Positions 1 to 3,219 of a stretch of 5,957 bases of DNA are shown here, piece after piece (within the stretch, counting starts at the first letter, position 1; each line of letters begins with the position of its first letter). Position numbers and translations under genes: made by a program. Source of the DNA: an uncultured Lachnospiraceae bacterium (GTDB taxonomy: Bacteria > Bacillota > Clostridia > Lachnospirales > Lachnospiraceae); contig CAMOZD010000084.1 in the NCBI GenBank assembly GCA_946630645.1, positions 1 to 5,957 on the forward strand. Direction: 5' to 3'. The notes under the pieces were generated by a model, which was given only the letters and a program-made list of their open reading frames with translations, was not told where the DNA came from and did no database searches.

Positions 1-179
1 TAGACAGCCAGGGCACCGGCCAGCTCCTTGGTCTCTGCATACTCTCCGGGAGTGTCAATAATCACATCATAATGGTTAATGTACTGGGTCTTGTGATACT
101 TGATCTTCTTCCCCTTCATGGCCTGGGTCAGGGTTGTTTTGCCGGACTCACTGCGGCCGATGAATATAATCTTTCTCAT
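1..179 (-). CDS. eutP: EutP/PduV-type small GTPase, 3' end cut by window edge
   Basis: Only the first 59 codons are in the window; the rest lies past base 1. The protein opens with MRKIIFIGRSESGKTTL, where GRSESGKT is a textbook P-loop (G1, GxxxxGKT/S). After HKTQ it reaches DTPGEY, the G3 motif in the form typical of EutP/PduV rather than the DTPGH of translation factors. EutP and PduV are Ras-like P-loop proteins first named from ethanolamine and propanediol microcompartment operons. Many Firmicutes carry stand-alone copies, and no other eut or pdu gene is visible here, so a microcompartment role is not shown. The start is ATG at 177-179, preceded by AGGAGGAGA at 189-197. That site overlaps the TAG stop (196-198) of the PAP2 gene, so the two are closely spaced and probably translationally coupled. 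Family assignment is strong; substrate and role are unknown. Confidence 0.88.
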   Translation of the reverse strand, partial: MRKIIFIGRSESGKTTLTQAMKGKKIKYHKTQYINHYDVIIDTPGEYAETKELAGALAV

Positions 180-188
180 GATTGCCTT

Positions 189-197
189 TCTCCTCCT
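189..197 (-). promoter_or_regulatory. Ribosome binding site of the EutP-like gene
   Basis: AGGAGGAGA on the minus strand lies 9-12 bases before the ATG at 177-179. It overlaps the stop codon of the upstream PAP2 gene, which suggests coupled translation inside one operon. Confidence 0.75.
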
Positions 198-924
198 AGT
201 GCAGATCCCTGATACCGTGCCGGGCCTTCATGGTATTCCTCTGTCTTCGGAGTGACAGAAGCACCCTGTCATAAAGGTTGTCATAAACCAGCTCGTAAGC
301 CACATAGGACAGGACAAGGGCCAGGAGGACATCCACGATGGAATGCTGCTTCAAAAACATAGTGGACAAGACAATTAAAAGGGTCAGCACATGGGCTCCT
401 GCCTGGACCAGCTTACTGTTTTTCAGTCTCACACTTTGTCTGACCGCCACCAGGGTACACACGGAATTAAACACGTGGATACTTGGCAGGACATTGGTTG
501 GCGTATCACAGGCATAAACCATCTTCGTCAGGCTTACAAATATATTATCACGGGCAAAGGTCTCCGGTCTCAGCTCCAGGCCATTGGGATAAAGCCAGGA
601 GATCAGAAGGAAAATGGTCATGCCGACCATGCCCGTATAAACCAGCTTGAAAAAAAGATTCCTCTCTCTGATCAGCAGGTACAGGGCCGATGACCCGATG
701 TAAACAAACCAGAGAAGATAGGGTACGACAAAATACTCCAGGAAGGGTATATATCTGTCCAGGGCACAGTCAATAATATGAAGCTCCTCCGGCTGGGCCA
801 TCTCCAGCAGGTGAAAAGCAGCCAGGTAGGCAAAATAATAGATAGATACAAGGATAAACTTACCCAGGTCTCCCATTCCCTGCTGTTTATTTGATGGTTT
901 TCTTTTCGTTAACTCTCTCATCAT
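196..924 (-). CDS. PAP2-superfamily membrane phosphatase
   Basis: Integral membrane protein of 242 residues, or 246 if a GTG at 934-936 is used. With numbering from the GTG, hydrophobic segments lie near 26-45, 66-88, 96-116, 150-168, 181-197 and 200-218. The PAP2 signature is present in weakened form: RP at 123-124 (motif 1), PSIH at 151-154 (motif 2, the PSxH variant) and an S-x6-H-x3-D motif 3 with His198 and Asp202. Motif 3 has Thr where the usual SR motif has Arg. The PSxHV form resembles the PAP2_3 / inositolphosphotransferase-like branch. Relatives dephosphorylate lipid phosphates or transfer head groups at the outer membrane face; the substrate here is unknown. I chose ATG 922-924 because AAAGTGAG sits seven bases upstream, while the GTG has no ribosome site. 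The gene is second in a probable operon, after the SecB-like gene and before the EutP-like gene. Confidence 0.8.
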   Translation of the reverse strand: MMRELTKRKPSNKQQGMGDLGKFILVSIYYFAYLAAFHLLEMAQPEELHIIDCALDRYIPFLEYFVVPYLLWFVYIGSSALYLLIRERNLFFKLVYTGMVGMTIFLLISWLYPNGLELRPETFARDNIFVSLTKMVYACDTPTNVLPSIHVFNSVCTLVAVRQSVRLKNSKLVQAGAHVLTLLIVLSTMFLKQHSIVDVLLALVLSYVAYELVYDNLYDRVLLSLRRQRNTMKARHGIRDLH

Positions 925-930
925 AAATAT

Positions 931-1022
931 ACTCACTTTAGCCGTACTATTCTACTCACTTTAACTCTACTATTGTAGTCACTTTAACTCTACTATTGTA
1001 GTCACTTTAGCTGTACTGCTTC
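931..1022. repeat. Four-unit 23-bp tandem repeat between two operon genes
   Basis: Four head-to-tail units of exactly 23 bp lie at 931-953, 954-976, 977-999 and 1000-1022. The two middle units differ at one base; the outer two keep the TCACTTTA core but diverge in the second half. On the minus strand every unit contains TAAAGTGA. In the rightmost unit the TAA is the stop codon of the SecB-like gene, and in the leftmost unit the AAAGTGAG acts as the probable ribosome site of the PAP2 gene. The array therefore looks like an expanded stop-plus-ribosome-site junction. Short ACTA-TTG-TAGT inverted repeats form at the junctions flanking unit 3. Confidence 0.9.
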
Positions 1023-1405
1023 TGGTCCCCCTGATCCTGCAGCTTCAGCTTGGGGATATTGAAGGCCTCACAAAGCTTCTGGATATTATCCTGGGCAGTC
1101 CGGACTGCCGCAGGCACACATATGGTCTTATAGAGGCTTAACATACTCTCCCGGTCCGTGACGGCAGGCGCATCCTTATCTGTGTCGGCAAAGGCACAAA
1201 TCTGCTCCAGATAAATATAGAGGGGCTCCATGGGAGAACCCACCATAACCTTTGTGAGTACAGTCCCAACTGTCCCCTTATTGATCGTCTTGGGGATATT
1301 AATCTGATTATTCATATTAACCCGGATATTCATCGGGCTGTTAGGCTTGACATTATTCGTGTAATCACATTTGACAATGCGGTATCCTTTGATTTCTAAA
1401 TTCAT
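1007..1405 (-). CDS. SecB-like small protein (132 aa), putative chaperone
   Basis: Protein of 132 residues beginning MNLEIKGYRIVKCDYTNN. It has no signal peptide or membrane segment and should be cytosolic. An early GYRIVKCDY strand, a central strand-rich stretch ending in LYIYLEQICAFADTDKD, and a helical C-terminus with ICVPAAVRTAQDNIQKLCEA followed by FNIPKLKLQ resemble the SecB layout. In SecB, a strand ending in an acidic turn is followed by a P-x-[AV]-R helix and a P-x-L-x-L strand. SecB proteins bind unfolded precursors for export, and SecB-like paralogues also act as chaperones of toxin-antitoxin pairs; no toxin gene is seen here. The match is by pattern only. The frame is open back to 1546, but ATG 1403-1405 is preferred because AAGGAG lies seven bases upstream and the upstream residues look non-coding. 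It is the first gene of the minus-strand operon, with its own promoter at about 1473-1500. Confidence 0.55.
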   Translation of the reverse strand: MNLEIKGYRIVKCDYTNNVKPNSPMNIRVNMNNQINIPKTINKGTVGTVLTKVMVGSPMEPLYIYLEQICAFADTDKDAPAVTDRESMLSLYKTICVPAAVRTAQDNIQKLCEAFNIPKLKLQDQGDQKQYS

Positions 1406-1412
1406 CGCCCGT

Positions 1413-1418
1413 CTCCTT
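1413..1418 (-). promoter_or_regulatory. Ribosome binding site that fixes the SecB-like start
   Basis: AAGGAG on the minus strand lies seven bases before ATG 1403-1405. The longer reading frame from 1546 has no comparable site, so the short form is favoured. Confidence 0.8.
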
Positions 1419-1421
1419 CCA

Positions 1422-1435
1422 TATATCAAGATATA
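1422..1435. other. 14-bp AT-rich palindrome in the leader of the SecB-like gene
   Basis: TATATC-AA-GATATA is a perfect six-base inverted repeat about the AA centre. It sits four bases upstream of the AAGGAG site and inside the predicted 5' leader, so it could be an operator or just AT-rich leader sequence. A second small inverted repeat, ATGCC-TGCC-GGCAT, lies at 1449-1462 near the predicted transcript start. Confidence 0.35.
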
Positions 1436-1472
1436 AAGGCTTAGGTCCATGCCTGCCGGCATACACTTTTCT

Positions 1473-1500
1473 AGAATAACACATTCCCAAAATTTTTCAA
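1473..1500 (-). promoter_or_regulatory. Predicted promoter of the SecB-PAP2-EutP operon
   Basis: On the minus strand TTGAAA (1495-1500) is followed after 16 bases by TATTCT (1473-1478), with TGT just before it giving an extended -10 (TGnTATTCT). The expected start near 1466 gives a leader of about 60 bases. It faces away from the promoter at 1573-1601 in the same 242-bp divergent region. Confidence 0.55.
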
Positions 1501-1572
1501 TGATGAACACAAATTTGTAAGAGAAATGCCTGTCCCGCTCCCACATATCATGACAAATTTTCCATGGTTTCC

Positions 1573-1601
1573 TTGCCTTTTATAGAGGATTGTTTTAATA
1601 T
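1573..1601 (+). promoter_or_regulatory. Predicted promoter of the CobL-like gene
   Basis: TTGCCT (1573-1578), a 17-base spacer and TAATAT (1596-1601) match sigma-70/SigA spacing. The AT-rich stretch continues to 1620. The expected start is near 1608, giving a leader of about 40 bases before ATG 1648. Confidence 0.55.
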
Positions 1602-1630
1602 TAATAATAAGGTTTATATTTTTAAGCAAA

Positions 1631-1638
1631 AAGGGGGG
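1631..1638 (+). promoter_or_regulatory. Ribosome binding site of the CobL-like gene
   Basis: AAGGGGGG lies nine bases before ATG 1648-1650. The frame is open from 1564, but an ATG there would fall upstream of the predicted promoter and lacks a ribosome site, so 1648 is the better start. Confidence 0.7.
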
Positions 1639-1647
1639 TTTACTCTA

Positions 1648-2556
1648 ATGAACAATAATAAATCTTCATTCAGCAACAATCAGATACTTTCCTGGCTTGA
1701 CTACTTTTCCCAGAAGGCCGGCATGGATATAGAAAAAATCAAGCTGATCGACATCAGCAAAAGGAAGAAAAACCTGATTCCCACCATCGAAACCCACAAG
1801 CGGGTCCTGGTTCTCATTGACGAAGGACATCCCGGCTTTTTCTTCGATCTGTGGGAAAGTGGTCTGGGCGACTGCCAGCTCTGGTTCAAGACAGGCCTGG
1901 AGCCGGAAGGGGAGGTCAGGCCCCGCCGCCTGGCAGACATGATCGATACGGAGATTTCTGAACCCTCCGTCATGCTGATTGTCAACCCGACCGCCAGAAG
2001 CTCCTACCGGCTGGGCATCCAGAATACTAATTTTTCCCAGGGCTCTGTCCGTTATGTTGCCAGCGAAATCCGTGCTATCATCATTAACAAACTGCACCTG
2101 GACGACCAGGACACCATCTGTATCATCAGTGGTGAAAGTATCGCCGTAGAATCTGCCATGATCGCCAACGACGGCCAGATTATCGCGGTGGAATACAACA
2201 AGCATGACCGCTATTCCATGGAGGAAAATGTCAAGAAGTTCGGTCTTCACAATGTATCCATTGTCAACGACACCTCCCGGGATTCCATGGCAGGACAGCC
2301 TGTGCCCACCCTGTCCTTTATCGTAGCCACCAAGCGCTTCGAGGATGAGGTCCAGGACCTGCTCCGCCTCAATCCAAAGATGAAGTTCGTGGTATATACC
2401 CTGGAGCTCAATATCCTCTCCGATATCTTAAGTGTATTCCAGAAATACCATATCGAGCAGACAGAGGTTATTCAGGTCAACATGTCCAAGCTCAACAACA
2501 AGGGCATCTTTGAGGCCAAGCCGGCACCCTGGATTCTCTCAGGAGAGCCCCTCTAA
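1648..2556 (+). CDS. Shortened, degenerate CobL/CbiET-like methyltransferase homologue
   Basis: Protein of 302 residues. Residues 29-125 resemble the second half of CbiE: a VLVLIDEG strand at 53-60, WESGLGDCQLWF at 69-80, a PEGEVRPRRLADM stretch and the VMLIVNP strand at 108-114. Residues 123-302 resemble CbiT: GIQNTNF leading to SEIRAIIINKL (compare the Gip-F...EVRA junction of CobL), the first Rossmann strand, AVEYNKH with acidic Glu182, FGLHNVSIVND, and a C-terminal strand ending PAPWILSGEP. Full CobL/CbiET is about 400 residues and methylates precorrin-6Y at C5 and C15 with decarboxylation. Here the first CbiE subdomain of roughly 100 residues is absent, and the glycine-rich SAM loop (GAGSGS type) has become IISGESIAVESA near 159-170. 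Catalysis is therefore doubtful and the protein may be a binding or structural paralogue. The frame is clean and has its own promoter, so it does not look like a decaying pseudogene. No other cobalamin gene is visible. Confidence 0.65.
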   Translation: MNNNKSSFSNNQILSWLDYFSQKAGMDIEKIKLIDISKRKKNLIPTIETHKRVLVLIDEGHPGFFFDLWESGLGDCQLWFKTGLEPEGEVRPRRLADMIDTEISEPSVMLIVNPTARSSYRLGIQNTNFSQGSVRYVASEIRAIIINKLHLDDQDTICIISGESIAVESAMIANDGQIIAVEYNKHDRYSMEENVKKFGLHNVSIVNDTSRDSMAGQPVPTLSFIVATKRFEDEVQDLLRLNPKMKFVVYTLELNILSDILSVFQKYHIEQTEVIQVNMSKLNNKGIFEAKPAPWILSGEPL

Positions 2557-2812
2557 GCCGGAAGCCCCTTGCCAGACTCATGTCTACAGTAGCTTCTAAA
2601 TAAAAACGTATAGAAACATATAACTACAAAAACATAAAAATAACAGGCTGATCACTGGCAGGGAAAAATCATGGCTTTCGTCATAGTCTTCCCCGCCTGG
2701 GTCAGCCTTCCTTTTTTCCATGGATATTTGTATTTCCGTCTATACCGGCATCTTCTCTTATCTGTTTTCCTTTATACCGGTTCCCGGTCCACCGATGCCT
2801 GCCCTGTTATAA

Positions 2813-2843
2813 AAGGAAACCCAAAGGCTTCAGGGGAAGCCCT
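2813..2843 (-). terminator. Probable terminator after the 68-residue gene
   Basis: On the minus strand GGCTTC-CCCT-GAAGCC (2826-2841) forms a six-base stem with a tetraloop. A G-T and an A-T pair extend it outward. It is followed by TTTGGGTTTCCTTTT, an interrupted T-tract. It lies about 20 bases past the TAA at 2863-2865. The T-tract is imperfect, so termination may be partial. Confidence 0.5.
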
Positions 2844-2847
2844 GGCC

Positions 2848-2859
2848 ACCGGCGCCGGT
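2848..2859. repeat. Perfect 12-bp GC palindrome
   Basis: ACCGGCGCCGGT reads identically on both strands. It lies three bases past the stop codon of the 68-residue gene and just before the terminator-like hairpin, so it may add RNA structure at the transcript end. Confidence 0.6.
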
Positions 2860-2862
2860 CCT

Positions 2863-3069
2863 TTACCAGAGGCTTTTGGAAAGTCCTGTGATCAGCTTAC
2901 TCTCCATCTCCAGATAAACCTGGTCCACAGGCCTTCTCTGGTCCTCGCTAAGTCCGTTGGACCGGGCAAAGTTCTGCCAGGATGACATGGCGATTACCAG
3001 GTCAGTCATGGTCTCACAGTTTCTGAACTTTTTCTCATACCACTGGATCTTCTCTTCTATTTTTGTCAT
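2863..3069 (-). CDS. Small uncharacterised protein (68 aa)
   Basis: I do not recognise this 68-residue protein. It begins MTKIEEKIQWYEKKFRN and ends KLITGLSKSLW. It is predicted to be mostly helical and soluble, with two likely amphipathic helices (about 3-17 and 21-36) joined by the polar loop NGLSEDQRRPVDQ to a third (about 47-63). One cysteine (Cys18) and no signal peptide or membrane segment are visible. The start is well defined: ATG 3067-3069 follows AAGGAGGG (3075-3082) at a five-base spacing. It lies 118 bases downstream of the GTPase-NYN gene on the same strand and is followed by a terminator-like hairpin, so co-transcription is likely. That position makes it a candidate partner or regulator of the fusion protein, which is inference only. 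The same frame is open back to 3291 through the duplicated segment, but the upstream residues look like out-of-frame readings. Confidence 0.65.
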   Translation of the reverse strand: MTKIEEKIQWYEKKFRNCETMTDLVIAMSSWQNFARSNGLSEDQRRPVDQVYLEMESKLITGLSKSLW

Positions 3070-3074
3070 GGTTT

Positions 3075-3082
3075 CCCTCCTT
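3075..3082 (-). promoter_or_regulatory. Ribosome binding site of the 68-residue gene
   Basis: AAGGAGGG lies five bases before ATG 3067-3069 and fixes this start over in-frame upstream codons. A GCTCCC...GGGAGC inverted repeat (3094-3116) lies just upstream; it has no T-run on the minus strand, so it is not a terminator there. Confidence 0.75.
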
Positions 3083-3122
3083 CTCCTTCTGTCGCTCCCC
3101 CATACGGGACGGGAGCAGAATT

Positions 3123-3219
3123 CTTTATGGTTATCATCTTTCAGGCTCCTGCCGGTCCGGGTCAGGCAGCTGTCTGCTTTATAGTTATCATCTTTCAGGC
3201 TCCTGCCGGTCCGGGTCAG
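3123..3219. repeat. 43-bp direct repeat duplicating the 3' end of the GTPase-NYN gene
   Basis: Copies lie at 3123-3165 and 3177-3219, offset by exactly 54 bp, with a single mismatch (3129 versus 3183). The 3177-3219 copy contains the last ten codons and the TGA (3188-3190) of the GTPase-NYN gene. The other copy repeats that end, including a second TGA in the same frame, within the gap before the 68-residue gene. The spacer is 11 bp. The near identity points to a recent tandem duplication. Confidence 0.92.

Larger units (their letters stand above)
2557..2862. other. Convergent intergenic region with no confident gene
   Basis: This stretch lies between the 3' ends of the CobL-like gene and the 68-residue gene. 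The AT-rich part (about 2596-2645) has no convincing plus-strand terminator. The pairing GAAGC...GCTTC at about 2561-2596 encloses an AGAC-TCAT-GTCT hairpin but lacks a T-run. TATACCGG occurs at 2741-2748 and 2773-2780. A minus-strand frame at 2596-2721 could encode 41 residues with a hydrophobic C-terminus, but its ribosome site is poor. The right end holds a palindrome and a terminator-like hairpin, described separately. Confidence 0.6.

Noticed and set aside
391..693. Plus-strand frame opposite the PAP2 gene
   Set aside because: Antisense to a membrane protein gene with PAP2 motifs; no ribosome site or recognisable protein.
931..1022. CRISPR array
   Set aside because: Units are 23 bp head to tail with no unique spacers between them, so this is a plain tandem repeat.
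1406..1546. Extended N-terminus for the SecB-like gene
   Set aside because: It would run upstream past the predicted promoter and has no ribosome site; the ATG at 1403-1405 has AAGGAG at ideal spacing.
1666..2250. Long minus-strand frame opposite the CobL-like gene
   Set aside because: It is antisense to a gene with recognisable family motifs, promoter and ribosome site, and has no motifs of its own.
2671..2985. Plus-strand frame of 104 residues with a hydrophobic start
   Set aside because: It has a modest AGGGA before the ATG, but its second half is antisense to the 68-residue gene and its composition is not convincing.
3094..3116. Terminator between the GTPase-NYN gene and the 68-residue gene
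   Set aside because: The GCTCCC...GGGAGC inverted repeat is followed on the minus strand by a purine-rich ribosome site, not by a T-run.
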